Shown one piece after another: positions 9,122 to 17,843 of a stretch of DNA of 64,000 nt. This DNA is from Terriglobus albidus (GTDB lineage: Bacteria > Acidobacteriota > Terriglobia > Terriglobales > Acidobacteriaceae). The notes beneath the pieces were generated by a model. That model saw only the letters and a program-made list of their open reading frames with translations. It was not told the origin of the DNA and did no database searches. The position numbers and the translations under genes are program-made. The stretch lies in NCBI RefSeq assembly GCF_008000815.1, contig NZ_CP042806.1, positions 3,968,001 through 4,032,000 of the forward strand, in the 5' to 3' direction. Positions within the stretch are counted from its first letter, which is position 1; the number at the start of each line of letters is the position of its first letter.

Positions 9122-9423
9122 TGGTACCGATCAGTTACTATCTCGTGCTTGCGGCCATCCTGTTCTCACTAGGCATTGCCGCTTACCTGGTAAAGCGCAA
9201 TGTCATCACGATCTTTATCTCGATTGAGCTGATGCTCAATGCGGTCAACCTGACCTTTATCGCGTTTGCGCATCAGTGGAACAAGCTGAACGGTCAGATC
9301 TTTGTCTTCTTCGTGATGGTAGTCGCCGCGGCTGAAGCTGCGGTGGGCCTGGCCATTATCATCGCCCTCTTCCGGTCGCGGCAGACGCTGAACGTCGACC
9401 AGGTCAACCTACTGAAAGGCTAA
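9121..9423 (+). CDS. nuoK: NADH-quinone oxidoreductase subunit K
   Basis: Mrp/MnhC-like membrane subunit (100 residues, three helices). Two buried glutamates needed for proton transfer are visible, in ISIELMLNAVNL (helix 2) and VVAAAEAAVGLAI (helix 3). It begins in the nuoJ stop codon (TAATG) and ends 11 bases before nuoL. Confidence 0.97.
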   Translation: MVPISYYLVLAAILFSLGIAAYLVKRNVITIFISIELMLNAVNLTFIAFAHQWNKLNGQIFVFFVMVVAAAEAAVGLAIIIALFRSRQTLNVDQVNLLKG

Positions 9424-9434
9424 CGGACCAGACC

Positions 9435-11396
9435 ATGGAATTTAGCTATCTCTGGTGGATCCCGCTACTGCCCTTCGCCGGCTTCCTAATCAATGGCCTG
9501 GTGGGCCGGAAGTTTCCGCGCACTGTCGTAGCGGCGATTGCCCTGCTGTTTACTGCCGTCCCCTTTGCCCTGGTACTGAAGCTGGCCTCGACAATGTTTG
9601 CCAGAGGTGGACCGGAGCAGATCTCGCTGGTCGGTGCTCCCTGGATCTCGGTCTCGGGCTTCACGGTCAACTTCGCCTTCAACGTCGATCACCTCACACT
9701 GCTGATGCTGCTGATCGTCACAGGCGTAGGCTTCCTGATTCACCTCTACGCCACCAGCTACATGGCGCATGAGGAAGGCTACTGGCGTTTCTTTGCCTAC
9801 CTGAACCTCTTCATGTTCTTCATGCTGGTTCTGGTACTGGCAGCCAACTTCCTTCTGCTCTTCGTCGGATGGGAAGGCGTAGGTCTGGCTTCGTACTTGC
9901 TGATCGGCTTCTACTTCAAGAAGGACTCGGCAGCAAACGCAGGCAAGAAGGCGTTCATCGTCAATCGCATCGGCGATTTCGGCTTCCTGCTGGCGATGTT
10001 TCTGATCATTGCCCAGTTCCACACGCTGAACTTCACCGAAGTCTTCGGACAGATTGCGGCGCATCCGGAGTGGCAGGGCGGCATGATGACGGCTATCGCT
10101 CTGCTGCTGGTACTGGGCGCTACCGGTAAGTCGGCGCAGATTCCGCTGTATGTCTGGCTGCCGGACGCCATGGAAGGCCCGACGCCGGTCTCAGCGCTGA
10201 TCCACGCTGCAACGATGGTGACCGCCGGTATCTACATGGTGGCCCGGTCGAACGTACTCTTTGCTCACTCGCCCACAGCCCTCTCTGTCGTCGCAGTGAT
10301 CGGTGCTCTTACCGCGATCTTCGCGGCCTCGATCGGCCTGGTGCAGAACGATATCAAGCGTGTCCTGGCCTACTCAACGGTCTCGCAGCTCGGCTACATG
10401 TTCCTGGCCTGCGGCGTTGCAGCCTATACCGGCGCTATCTTCCACCTGATGACTCACGCCTTCTTCAAAGCTCTGCTGTTCCTCGCTGCCGGCTCGGTGA
10501 TTCACGCCATCGGTGGAGAGCAGGATATGCGCGCCATGGGCGGCCTGCGGAAGAAGATTCCCGTCACCTTCTGGACCATGACGGTTGGTGTCTTCGCGAT
10601 CGCTGGATTCCCCGGACTCGCCGGATTCTTCTCGAAGGACGAAATCCTGTACCAGACCTTTGCATCAGGGAATAAGGTTCTTTGGGTGATTGGCCTGATC
10701 ACCGCCGGTATGACCTCGTTTTACATGTTTCGCCTGTGGTTCAAAACCTTCTTCGGTGAGTTCCATGAACCGGCGCAGGATGCCCACCATGGTGATGATC
10801 ATGGTCATGCACACGGAGTGCATGAGTCTCCGGCGATCATGACGATTCCGCTGGCGATTCTGGCTGTACTTTCCATCATCGGTGGATGGGTTGGTATTCC
10901 CGCGGCGATGAAGGGGAGTATGGAGATCGAGCACTTCCTCTCACCAGTCTTTGGTGAACCAGCCGCAGCTCCAGTAGCGAATCATGGGCTCGAACTAGGA
11001 CTTGCCTCACTCTCAGTTCTGGCTTTTGCAATCGGCTTGGGACTTGCCTACATCTTCTACTACAAGAAGCCTGGCACCCTGGGCGCCTTCGCTGAGAAGA
11101 ACCGCACCCTCTACAACGTTCTCGCCAACAAGTTCTACATCGACGAGATCTACAACGGCCTGATTGTTATTCCGACTCTCGTGTTTACCCGACTGTTCCT
11201 TGCAGGATTCATCGATAAGGGTGTCGTGGACGGCACGGGAGCGACCCTCGGTCTTACCGCCAGGGGCGGCGGCTACCTGGCACGTAAGATCCAGTCGGGC
11301 AACATTCGTTCCTATGCAGGCTGGCTGGCCTTAGGCGCCGCCGTTCTGCTGATCGCCATGACCTTCGGTCTCAAAGCCTTTGGAGCAACGCACTAA
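9435..11396 (+). CDS. nuoL: NADH-quinone oxidoreductase subunit L (antiporter-like)
   Basis: Distal proton-pumping subunit (653 residues). The Proton_antipo_N and Proton_antipo_M domains are seen as WEGVGLASYLLIGFYF (conserved Glu) and TGKSAQIPLYVWLPDAMEGPTPVSALIHAATMV with its Lys and His. The long C-terminal lateral helix region is present after residue 540 (ANKFYIDEIYNGLIV). A His-rich loop (HHGDDHGHAHGVHE, about residues 453-466) sits between helices and could bind metal or be a lineage feature. The stop overlaps the nuoM ATG. Confidence 0.96.
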   Translation: MEFSYLWWIPLLPFAGFLINGLVGRKFPRTVVAAIALLFTAVPFALVLKLASTMFARGGPEQISLVGAPWISVSGFTVNFAFNVDHLTLLMLLIVTGVGFLIHLYATSYMAHEEGYWRFFAYLNLFMFFMLVLVLAANFLLLFVGWEGVGLASYLLIGFYFKKDSAANAGKKAFIVNRIGDFGFLLAMFLIIAQFHTLNFTEVFGQIAAHPEWQGGMMTAIALLLVLGATGKSAQIPLYVWLPDAMEGPTPVSALIHAATMVTAGIYMVARSNVLFAHSPTALSVVAVIGALTAIFAASIGLVQNDIKRVLAYSTVSQLGYMFLACGVAAYTGAIFHLMTHAFFKALLFLAAGSVIHAIGGEQDMRAMGGLRKKIPVTFWTMTVGVFAIAGFPGLAGFFSKDEILYQTFASGNKVLWVIGLITAGMTSFYMFRLWFKTFFGEFHEPAQDAHHGDDHGHAHGVHESPAIMTIPLAILAVLSIIGGWVGIPAAMKGSMEIEHFLSPVFGEPAAAPVANHGLELGLASLSVLAFAIGLGLAYIFYYKKPGTLGAFAEKNRTLYNVLANKFYIDEIYNGLIVIPTLVFTRLFLAGFIDKGVVDGTGATLGLTARGGGYLARKIQSGNIRSYAGWLALGAAVLLIAMTFGLKAFGATH

Positions 11397-12973
11397 TGAC
11401 CATAGACAGCTCCATCCTTTCGCTGATCGTCTTCTTCCCTACCGTTGGGGCGATTCTGCTTGCGCTGCTGCCGGCCAATCCCACGTTGCAGAAGTGGGGA
11501 GCACTGGTGGTCACGCTGCTGACCTTCCTGTTCACGCTGCATCTGCCGGCACACTATCAGTACGGCCTCGCCGGCTATCAGTTTGAAGTGAACGTTCCGT
11601 GGATTGCCTCGCCGGCGATCCGCTATCACCTGGGCGTCGACGGCCTGTCCATGTGGCTGGTGGTGCTTTCCGGCTTCCTGGCTCCGCTGGGTGTTCTGAT
11701 CAGCTGGCGCGCTATCGACCGGCGCGAGAAGCTCTTCTACACGCTCTTCCTGCTGCAGCAGACGGCAATGATCGGTGTCTTCGTCGCACTCGATCTCTTC
11801 CTCTACTATGGCTTCTGGGAGTGGTCGCTGGTTCCGATGACGATTCTCATCGCCACCTTCGGACGCACGGATAAGCGCGCGAAGGCTGCCCTGAAGTACT
11901 TCCTCTACGCCTTCATTCCTTCGGCGATTCTGCTGGTCGGTATGCTGTGGGTCTATGCGCAGACCGGCACCTTCGATCTGCCTATGCTGCAGCAGATGGC
12001 CGCGTCGCACAGCATTTCCTCGAACCAGTCGGCTCTGTGGCTGGCCTCGCTGGCCTTCCTGGTTGCCTTCGCCGTCAAGGTTCCGGTCTTCCCGCTGCAC
12101 GGATGGCTTTCGGACGCGATCTTCGAAGCTCCAACCGCAGCCGTGATGGTGCTGGCCGGTAAGCTCGGTCTCTACTCGATCCTGCGCTTCAGCTTTGGCA
12201 TCTTCCCGGAGCAGTCGCGTCAGATCGCGCCGCTGATGATCGCACTGGGCGCAATCGGTATCGCCTACGGCGCTCTGGTCGCTCTCGTCCAGAATGACCT
12301 GAAGCGGCTGGCAGCTTATTCAACCCTAGGCCACCTGAGCTTCATTACCCTGGGCATCTTCAGCTTCACGGTTGCCGGTATCGATGGTGGCGTCTACCAG
12401 ATCATCAACCACGGAATCTCCGGCGGCGCGCTCTTCATGCTGCTGGGTGCGCTGTATGAGCGCTACGGCACCTACGATATGCGCGAGCTCGGCGGTGTGG
12501 CACAGAAGCTGCCGTGGATGGTGACACTGTTTGTCATCACCGCGCTCTCAAATATTGGCCTGCCCGGCCTGAATGGTTTCGTGGGTGAGTTCCTGACACT
12601 GTCAGGCTCGCTGCAGACCATCTATATCGCTCACCCCATGGTCTGGACCACGATTGCCACCACCGGCGTGATCTTCGGTGCGGGCTATATGCTCTGGGCC
12701 ATTCAGCGAGTCTTCTACGGTGGCATGGGACGTCGTCCGGATGAAGTCTCAGGATGGGATCTGGATGCGCGTGAACAGATCGCTCTCTGGCCGATGGCCA
12801 TTCTCTTCGTGGTGATGGGTGTTGCCTCGCCGTACTGGATGCGGGCAATCGATAGCTTCGGCGCGAGCACTACAAATCGACCGGCCGTCGTGGATCTACG
12901 AGTTGTCGATCCACACTCCTCCATAGATCTCCCGGGAACTCCGGTAAGCAGCACCCAGGGAGGTGCGCACTAA
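11396..12973 (+). CDS. nuoM: NADH-quinone oxidoreductase subunit M (antiporter-like)
   Basis: Second antiporter-like pumping subunit (525 residues, about 14 helices). The family pattern is present: [17 protein letters not shown] with the conserved Glu, [29 protein letters not shown] with Lys and His, and [20 protein letters not shown]. The C-terminal tail after the last helix (about residues 490-525) is hydrophilic. It starts inside the nuoL stop (TAATG) and ends overlapping nuoN in the same way. Confidence 0.96.
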   Translation: MTIDSSILSLIVFFPTVGAILLALLPANPTLQKWGALVVTLLTFLFTLHLPAHYQYGLAGYQFEVNVPWIASPAIRYHLGVDGLSMWLVVLSGFLAPLGVLISWRAIDRREKLFYTLFLLQQTAMIGVFVALDLFLYYGFWEWSLVPMTILIATFGRTDKRAKAALKYFLYAFIPSAILLVGMLWVYAQTGTFDLPMLQQMAASHSISSNQSALWLASLAFLVAFAVKVPVFPLHGWLSDAIFEAPTAAVMVLAGKLGLYSILRFSFGIFPEQSRQIAPLMIALGAIGIAYGALVALVQNDLKRLAAYSTLGHLSFITLGIFSFTVAGIDGGVYQIINHGISGGALFMLLGALYERYGTYDMRELGGVAQKLPWMVTLFVITALSNIGLPGLNGFVGEFLTLSGSLQTIYIAHPMVWTTIATTGVIFGAGYMLWAIQRVFYGGMGRRPDEVSGWDLDAREQIALWPMAILFVVMGVASPYWMRAIDSFGASTTNRPAVVDLRVVDPHSSIDLPGTPVSSTQGGAH

Positions 12974-14439
12974 TGTCTTCTGCCCTGCTTTCGATCCTCC
13001 CCGAAGTGGTTCTGACCGTAACCGGCGTGTTGATCATGCTGGCCGATCCCTTCTTCGCGCCAACGGCGTCCAAGAAGGCTCTTGGCTGGCTGGCGGTGCT
13101 GGGAACGCTGGGAGCCGCCGGTGCGACACTGCTGCAACTGCGTACTCACCAGACTCTGGTCACCTTCTCCGGGTCGATCCAGATGGATACCTTCTCCGTC
13201 TTCTTCCATCTGCTGATTGCGTCGATCGTTCTGCTGACACTTCTTGTCTCACTCGACTACTTCAAACCGGGAGTTACCTCGCACTCAGGCGAGTACTTTG
13301 CGCTCGTGCTCTTCGGCTCCGTTGGCATGATGCTGATGACCTGCTCGGTTGAGCTGCTGATGGTCTTCATCGGCCTCGAGATCTCGTCGATCTCCACCTA
13401 CATCCTTGCTGGCTATCGTAAGGGACAGGCCACCGCCTCCGAGTCCTCGCTCAAGTACTTCCTTCTGGGATCCTTTGCGACAGCCTTCTTCCTGTATGGC
13501 ATCGCCCTCGCCTTCGGCGCGACCGGTACGACTTCGCTGACCGGTATCGCTTCTGGGCTCAGCATCACCGCTTTCCCGGCGATGGCCTTCCTGGCCCTGG
13601 CCATGATGCTGGTCGGCCTGGGCTTCAAGGTCTCGGCTGCCCCCTTCCACGTGTGGACTCCGGATGTCTACCAGGGCGCACCTGCTCCGGTCGTCGGACT
13701 GATGTCGACTGCCCCAAAAGCAGCTGTCTTCGCAGTACTCCTGCGTGTCACCGCCACGACCTACAGCTCTGAGCTACTGCATGCCCGCTGGGTACTGCTT
13801 ATCGGCATCATCGCTGTGCTTTCGATGACCATCGGCAATCTCGGCGCTCTGCTGCAGAAGGACGCCAAGCGCATGCTGGCTTACTCATCGATCGCGCACG
13901 CCGGTTACCTGATGGTGGCTTATACGGCGCTGCCGGCAGATAGCATCGCTGCGGCCGCGTTCTACACCGCAGGCTATGCGGCAATGAATGTCGGAGCCTT
14001 CGCCGTCATCAGCCAGCTTGGCGGCTATGACGAGCCTCTCCGGACCATCGACGACTACCGCGGCCTGGCGCAGAAGCATCCGGTGCTGGCTGCAGCTCTT
14101 GCGTTCTTCCTGCTCTCGCTGGTCGGCATTCCCTTCACCGGCGGCTTCTTCGGCAAGTTCTACGTCTTCAACGCCGCCATCGGCGCCGGACACGTATGGC
14201 TGGCCATACTTGGCCTGCTGAATTCGGGCATCGCCTGCTTCTACTACCTCCGGCTGCTGACGGCCCTGTACAGCCGCAGGCTCGGTGAGGAGGCCGGCGA
14301 GTTCGAGGGCAGCTCTCCGGCAGCCGCTATCGCTATCGCCGGCGCGGTGCTCGCGACGCTGCTCCTGGGCGTCCTGCCCGGCAAGGTTCTGGGACTGGCA
14401 CAGCGCGGAGCGACGGTGCAAGTATCGCGCAACCACTAA
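12973..14439 (+). CDS. nuoN: NADH-quinone oxidoreductase subunit N (antiporter-like)
   Basis: Third antiporter-like subunit (488 residues) and the last gene of the operon. Motifs: [21 protein letters not shown] with the key Glu, [40 protein letters not shown] with Lys residues, and [23 protein letters not shown]. It starts within the nuoM stop codon. A strong intrinsic terminator follows 20 bases after its stop, closing the transcription unit. Confidence 0.96.
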   Translation: MSSALLSILPEVVLTVTGVLIMLADPFFAPTASKKALGWLAVLGTLGAAGATLLQLRTHQTLVTFSGSIQMDTFSVFFHLLIASIVLLTLLVSLDYFKPGVTSHSGEYFALVLFGSVGMMLMTCSVELLMVFIGLEISSISTYILAGYRKGQATASESSLKYFLLGSFATAFFLYGIALAFGATGTTSLTGIASGLSITAFPAMAFLALAMMLVGLGFKVSAAPFHVWTPDVYQGAPAPVVGLMSTAPKAAVFAVLLRVTATTYSSELLHARWVLLIGIIAVLSMTIGNLGALLQKDAKRMLAYSSIAHAGYLMVAYTALPADSIAAAAFYTAGYAAMNVGAFAVISQLGGYDEPLRTIDDYRGLAQKHPVLAAALAFFLLSLVGIPFTGGFFGKFYVFNAAIGAGHVWLAILGLLNSGIACFYYLRLLTALYSRRLGEEAGEFEGSSPAAAIAIAGAVLATLLLGVLPGKVLGLAQRGATVQVSRNH

Positions 14440-14458
14440 GACTCTTCGAAAGAACAGA

Positions 14459-14490
14459 ACGCCGGTGACCAATGGTCACTGGCGTTTTTG
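14459..14490 (+). terminator. Intrinsic terminator of the nuo operon
   Basis: A 12-base stem (14459-14470 with 14474-14485, one G-T pair, 3-base loop) is followed by a run of T to 14490. It lies 20 bases after nuoN and just before the insertion sequence, which has therefore not disturbed the operon end. Confidence 0.9.
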
Positions 14491-14532
14491 TTTGTCCACT
14501 CACACTCTGGGTGCCCCTCGATAAGGAAGAAG

Positions 14533-14752
14533 ACTGTGTCAAGGGGTAAAAAGAGCGTACGTCATTATTCGATGCGAGGGCACCGTTTGAGAGTCCAGAG
14601 GCAAGGGGTTAGAGGACCGGTGTCTTCTGGGGTAACTCAACGCTGCATCACATCTCTGTGGGGCCTAGCCCCACCAACCATCGATTCGACCGTATACAAC
14701 AGGCCATGATGCTTCTATGCGGACATCCAGCCTGTGCTGGATGCGAAAGCGC
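14533..14752 (-). ncRNA. Putative guide (bridge/seek) RNA region of the insertion sequence
   Basis: The 220-base noncoding segment downstream of the transposase. It can fold into at least two strong hairpins: 14658-14674 (7-base stem GTGGGGC/GCCCCAC) and 14724-14743 (8-base stem CATCCAGC/GCTGGATG). A weaker one covers about 14611-14629. IS1111-group elements are known to encode their target-choosing RNA in this position. Bases 14606-14617 are complementary, in the transcript, to the loop of the hairpin ahead of the transposase. RNA boundaries and the guide loops are not defined by inspection. Confidence 0.45.
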
Positions 14753-15805
14753 TCACTCAACGTCACGACCATGGATGGCCAGGGGCACCCCCGAGCTGCT
14801 CTCGATATGGGCGATCTCTGGATAGCGTTTGTTCAGCCTGAGCATCCAGTAGAGTCGCACTGCTAACCTCCTTGCTGCCGCCACCTTGGCCACTGCTTTC
14901 GGCTTGTGGTGGCAGCGAGCCTGATACTGCTTTCGAAATCCCTCATCCAGCCGGCAGGCCGTCTGTGCTGCTTCCACCAGCAACTGGCGCATGAACCGGT
15001 TACCCTGCTTGCTGATGGCTCCCAGTTTCCGCTTGCCGCCCGAGGTGTATTCGCTGGGGATCAGGCCCAGATAGCTGGCGACCTTCCCGCTGTACTCGAA
15101 CCGGCTCACATCGCCGATCGTCAGTACGAAGGCCATCGCCGTGATCGGGCCGACTCCCGGCTGGCTCATCAACAGCTCCGCCTTCGCATCCTCCCTGGCC
15201 GCTTGTACGACTGCCTCATCCAGCTCCTTGACCTGCCGGTCCAGACCCTTCATCAGTTCCAACAGATCCTCCCGTCGACGAGCACTCCAGCCCTCCAGGG
15301 GAAGCTTTTCCAACTCAGCCCTCCCCCGAACGCTCCACAGCCGCGACTGCTTCTGTACGCCACGGTTCATCGCCAGGTGCTGCAGCCCGTTCTTCACCCG
15401 GGTCCGGATCTCCACCAGCTTGTGTCGGTGGATCAGCAGCTGACGAAGATCCCGCTGCTTGGCTGAAGGCGTCCACAACCGCGGAAACCGGTCCTCCACC
15501 AGCAGCTTCAGGATATGGTCCGCATCCCGGCGGTCCGTCTTCTGCTTCCGTACATAGCTGGCTCGGATCTTCGCCGCATCTCCGACCCACACCGTGTGAC
15601 CCAGACTGCTTAGAAGATCAATAAACCACTGCGCGTTGCCGCACGACTCGATCCCTACAAGCGCTCCTGGAGACAACGACCGGTAGAACCGCTCCGCCTC
15701 CCCATCACCGTTGACTAGCTTCGCTTCCCGGTACTCGCCAGTCTCCTGATCTAAAAATGAAACCTGCTGCCACTGCGGATGGAAATCACAACCTACAATC
15801 TGCAT
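14753..15805 (-). CDS. IS110-family transposase (DEDD recombinase)
   Basis: 350 residues, full length. The N-terminal RuvC-like DEDD domain has candidate catalytic residues D7 (GCDFHP), E53 (GIESCG), D91 and D94 (TDRRDAD). The C-terminal Transposase_20 domain has PGVGPITAM near 216, followed by LGLIPSEYTSGGKRKLGAISKQGNRFMR, where S265 is the probable catalytic serine of the family. The ATG at 15805 has GGAG ten bases upstream, and that site lies at the base of a nested hairpin (15806-15882). No frameshift or stop is seen, so the enzyme is likely active. Confidence 0.95.
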   Translation of the reverse strand: MQIVGCDFHPQWQQVSFLDQETGEYREAKLVNGDGEAERFYRSLSPGALVGIESCGNAQWFIDLLSSLGHTVWVGDAAKIRASYVRKQKTDRRDADHILKLLVEDRFPRLWTPSAKQRDLRQLLIHRHKLVEIRTRVKNGLQHLAMNRGVQKQSRLWSVRGRAELEKLPLEGWSARRREDLLELMKGLDRQVKELDEAVVQAAREDAKAELLMSQPGVGPITAMAFVLTIGDVSRFEYSGKVASYLGLIPSEYTSGGKRKLGAISKQGNRFMRQLLVEAAQTACRLDEGFRKQYQARCHHKPKAVAKVAAARRLAVRLYWMLRLNKRYPEIAHIESSSGVPLAIHGRDVE

Positions 15806-15882
15806 AAGAAGGCTTCTCCTGATCTTCCCGATAGGTCAGTCCTCTAACCCTTACCTATCTCGATCTTCGCTGAAGCCTTCTT
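15806..15882 (-). promoter_or_regulatory. Nested hairpin in the transposase leader
   Basis: A perfect 11-base inverted repeat (15806-15816 and 15872-15882) encloses a second 7-base stem (15830-15836 and 15853-15859) with a 16-base loop. The inner edge of the outer stem directly touches the start codon and includes part of the Shine-Dalgarno, so the folded leader would hide it. The loop holds 12 bases (15839-15850) that are complementary to the downstream noncoding RNA of the same element. Confidence 0.6.
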
Positions 15883-15888
15883 CCTTAT

Positions 15889-16156
15889 CCCATCAATATC
15901 TCGGCTCTGCCGAGATGTGGGATCATCGCGCTCTGCGCGATCCGTCTTCTACGAACGGTTCAAACTTGCCAAGCCTTATTTCGATATCTAGCTATCTAGA
16001 TCTGTCATCCTGAGCGTAGCGAAGGACCTGCTTGTTAGCCAATCGCAATTGCGGTAGTCAGACTTCGAATACGGATCGAGCTTACGCTCGATACACCCAC
16101 ATAAGCTTCGCGTATGTGGGGCACCCACACATAGTGTGGGCGCTCAAAGCAAACGA
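15889..16156. repeat. Cluster of short palindromic repeats between the IS and atpE
   Basis: No gene is seen in these 268 bases. From left to right: a two-hairpin unit at 15889-15935 (CTCGGC..GCCGAG inside CCCA..TGGG, then ATCGCGC..GCGCGAT); a motif GTCATCCTGAGCGTAGCGAA that continues as GGACCTGCTT (16004-16033) and recurs in altered form at 44957-45035; and three consecutive hairpins at about 16077-16095, 16105-16129 and 16131-16147. The first unit resembles a second copy at about 31690-31735. Confidence 0.6.
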
Positions 16157-16180
16157 AAGCCCTCGCCGAAGCGAGGGCTT
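16157..16180 (-). terminator. Terminator after atpE
   Basis: A 10-base perfect stem (AAGCCCTCGC, 16157-16166, with 16171-16180) with a 4-base loop lies 25 bases after the atpE stop. T residues flank both sides, so it could stop transcription in either direction. Confidence 0.85.
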
Positions 16181-16205
16181 TTTATGTTCATGTACTGCGA
16201 ATCGC

Positions 16206-16508
16206 TTACTGAACCTTCAGGAAGATGATAACGAAGGTGAACAGGGCCAGGGACTCGATGAAGGCCAGGCCGAGGATCAGGAAGGTGAAGATGCCGGGGC
16301 GGGCACCAGGATTGCGGGCCAGCGCTTCGGCGGCAGAGGCAGTGGCCTTGCCCTGAGCCAGACCGCAGAGACCGGCGGCGAGGGCCATGCCCAGGCCGGC
16401 GGCGATGTAGAACAGGCCGCTCTTGCCGCCTTCGGCGGTTTGAGCGAACGCGGCAGGCGCCAGCAGAAGAGCGGCGGCCGTCATGAACAGATACTGAAGC
16501 TTACGCAT
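16206..16508 (-). CDS. atpE: ATP synthase Fo subunit c, with N-terminal leader
   Basis: Forms the membrane rotor ring of the ATP synthase. From the ATG at 16508 it has 100 residues. Residues 1-22 look like a signal peptide (MTAAALLLAPAAFAQ), ahead of the usual two-helix hairpin with polar loop R65-N66-P67 and ion-carrying E85 (AFIESLALF). Q52 and S86 are also present, a partial match to the sodium-binding pattern, but the later Thr and Tyr positions are Leu and Phe. The frame stays open upstream to 16625, but that part looks noncoding and GGAG lies just before 16508. Last gene of its operon. Confidence 0.93.
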   Translation of the reverse strand: MRKLQYLFMTAAALLLAPAAFAQTAEGGKSGLFYIAAGLGMALAAGLCGLAQGKATASAAEALARNPGARPGIFTFLILGLAFIESLALFTFVIIFLKVQ

Positions 16509-16652
16509 TGGAGTTACTCCGTGCTTCCGGAATTCCGCCATCAGTGGGTGGTTGAGGTTCACCGTGCTGACCCCCTCACGCTCATAGCGGTGCTGCTCCG
16601 CATGCGATGGAAGCCGGTACCGCATGCGTCAAACTTGTCGTTCAGCCGGGGT

Positions 16653-17384
16653 CTAGTGCTCGTGCGAGACCGCGAGGCTGACATAAATCGTGGCCAGCAG
16701 CATGAAGACGTATGCCTGAATCACGGCAACGCCAAGGTGCAGGCCGAGGAAGACCAGCGGAATACCAATAGGCACCAGCGAGAAGAAGGCCATGGTCAGC
16801 AGGTCACCGGCGAACATGTTTGCGTACAAACGGACGGTGAGCGAGAGCACACGGGCGAGATGCGAAATCACCTCGATGAGGAACATCAAGGGTGCCAGCC
16901 ACCAGACCGGCCCCAGGAACTGCTTGATGTATCCGAATCCATTCGCTTTGATGCCGTACCAGTGATAGTAGAAGAAGGTCAGAATCGCCAAACCCAGCGG
17001 CACGACCTTGTCAGCGGTCGGCGACTCGAGCCCTGGAACCAGCCCCATCAGATTCGAGAGCAGGATGAAGAGGAAGATGGCGGTCAGGTAGCCAGTGAAC
17101 TTCTCATAGCCGTGGCCGATAATGCTCTCACCTTGTCCGGAGACGAACTCATGGGTCATCTCCGCCAGGTGCTGCGCTCCACCGGGAGTTTCCACGCTGA
17201 GCGTCAGGCGTACAGCGACAAAGTAGAGCAGCAGGATCAGCGCCACCAGAATCTCCATCGCAAACGCATTGGAGATCGGCGCGGCGGGATATTTCGGCGT
17301 GACGCCCACAGAATGCAGGATTCCGTTCGCCAGACCGCCAAAATGTGAATTCAGAATCTCGGTAAACAGCAACTGGTGAGGCAT
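16653..17384 (-). CDS. atpB: ATP synthase Fo subunit a
   Basis: Stator channel subunit that passes protons to the c-ring (243 residues from the ATG at 17384; a TTG at 17396 would add four). The essential Arg of helix 4 is seen in LSLTVRLYANMFAGD, followed by the C-terminal helix with VFLGLHLGVAVIQAYVFMLLATIY, where the conserved Gln lies. The segment before it (ESPTADKVVPLGLAILTFFYYHWYG) is also typical. It sits between the atpI-like gene and atpE in the usual Fo order, but atpF does not follow. Confidence 0.95.
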   Translation of the reverse strand: MPHQLLFTEILNSHFGGLANGILHSVGVTPKYPAAPISNAFAMEILVALILLLYFVAVRLTLSVETPGGAQHLAEMTHEFVSGQGESIIGHGYEKFTGYLTAIFLFILLSNLMGLVPGLESPTADKVVPLGLAILTFFYYHWYGIKANGFGYIKQFLGPVWWLAPLMFLIEVISHLARVLSLTVRLYANMFAGDLLTMAFFSLVPIGIPLVFLGLHLGVAVIQAYVFMLLATIYVSLAVSHEH

Positions 17385-17417
17385 ATCTTGGGGCAAATAA
17401 CCTGTCTGAAGGACTTC

Positions 17418-17843
17418 CTAGACGGTCCAGACGCGGGCCAACCTGGCCCCCTCGAACGCCAGGGCGAAAACGCCCAGCCCGAGGCCGGCCGCCAGCGCGT
17501 AAACCGAACCATCCAGAAACTTAAGGCTAACATACAGAGCCACTAAAGTAAGCCCCAGGCGCATGAAAAAGCCCGCCAGAACCAAACCGAGTGACCGCCC
17601 TTTCTTCACGGTTTCACTGGCATCCATGCGGGCCATCACAGCCGTCATGAGGCGGAGCCACTCCCACAGGCCACTGGTGCTGATCACCGCGCCGACCAGC
17701 AGCAGAATGGCAGACCGCCATCCCCACTTCAGCCACACGCCCGCAGCACCCACTAGAGCCAGGATGGTAGCAAGCTTCATGGAGCGCAGGATCAGGCGGC
17801 GAAAGTCGTCGTCGGTATAACTGGCAGCGTCCGGCAGGTTCAA
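17418..17843 (-). CDS. atpI: ATP synthase subunit I-like membrane protein
   Basis: 141 residues with four predicted membrane helices (from [17 protein letters not shown] to the C-terminal [16 protein letters not shown]). Its place directly ahead of atpB matches AtpI, a chaperone that helps assemble the c-ring. I chose the TTG at 17843 because it overlaps the TGA stop of the upstream gene (TTGA) with GAGGAA just before it; the longer open frame to 17987 only runs antiparallel to nothing useful and overlaps the upstream gene. Sequence similarity within this family is low, so the name rests on topology and context. Confidence 0.75.
   Translation of the reverse strand: MNLPDAASYTDDDFRRLILRSMKLATILALVGAAGVWLKWGWRSAILLLVGAVISTSGLWEWLRLMTAVMARMDASETVKKGRSLGLVLAGFFMRLGLTLVALYVSLKFLDGSVYALAAGLGLGVFALAFEGARLARVWTV

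Larger units (their letters stand above)
14521..15888 (-). mobile_element. IS110-family insertion sequence, IS1111-like group
   Basis: One DEDD transposase gene with noncoding ends, bounded by a perfect 12-base inverted repeat: 14521-14532 (ATAAGGAAGAAG) and 15877-15888 (its complement). IS1111-group elements have such subterminal repeats and a long noncoding region downstream of the transposase; here that region is 220 bases (14533-14752) against 71 bases upstream. The true tips should lie a few bases outside the repeats. I see no target duplication, as expected for the family. It sits between the nuo terminator and the atp operon in a repeat-rich gap and appears intact. Confidence 0.8.

Noticed and set aside
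14906-15466. 186-codon frame on the + strand inside the transposase gene
   Set aside because: Antisense to an intact DEDD transposase; composition is typical of a shadow frame.
15889-16156. CRISPR-like array from the repeated hairpins
   Set aside because: The palindromes differ from one another, there is no constant repeat/spacer period and no cas gene in the window.
16032-17348. 438-codon frame on the + strand over atpE and atpB
   Set aside because: Antisense to two clear ATP synthase genes and running through hairpin repeats; low-complexity Gln/Glu/His translation.
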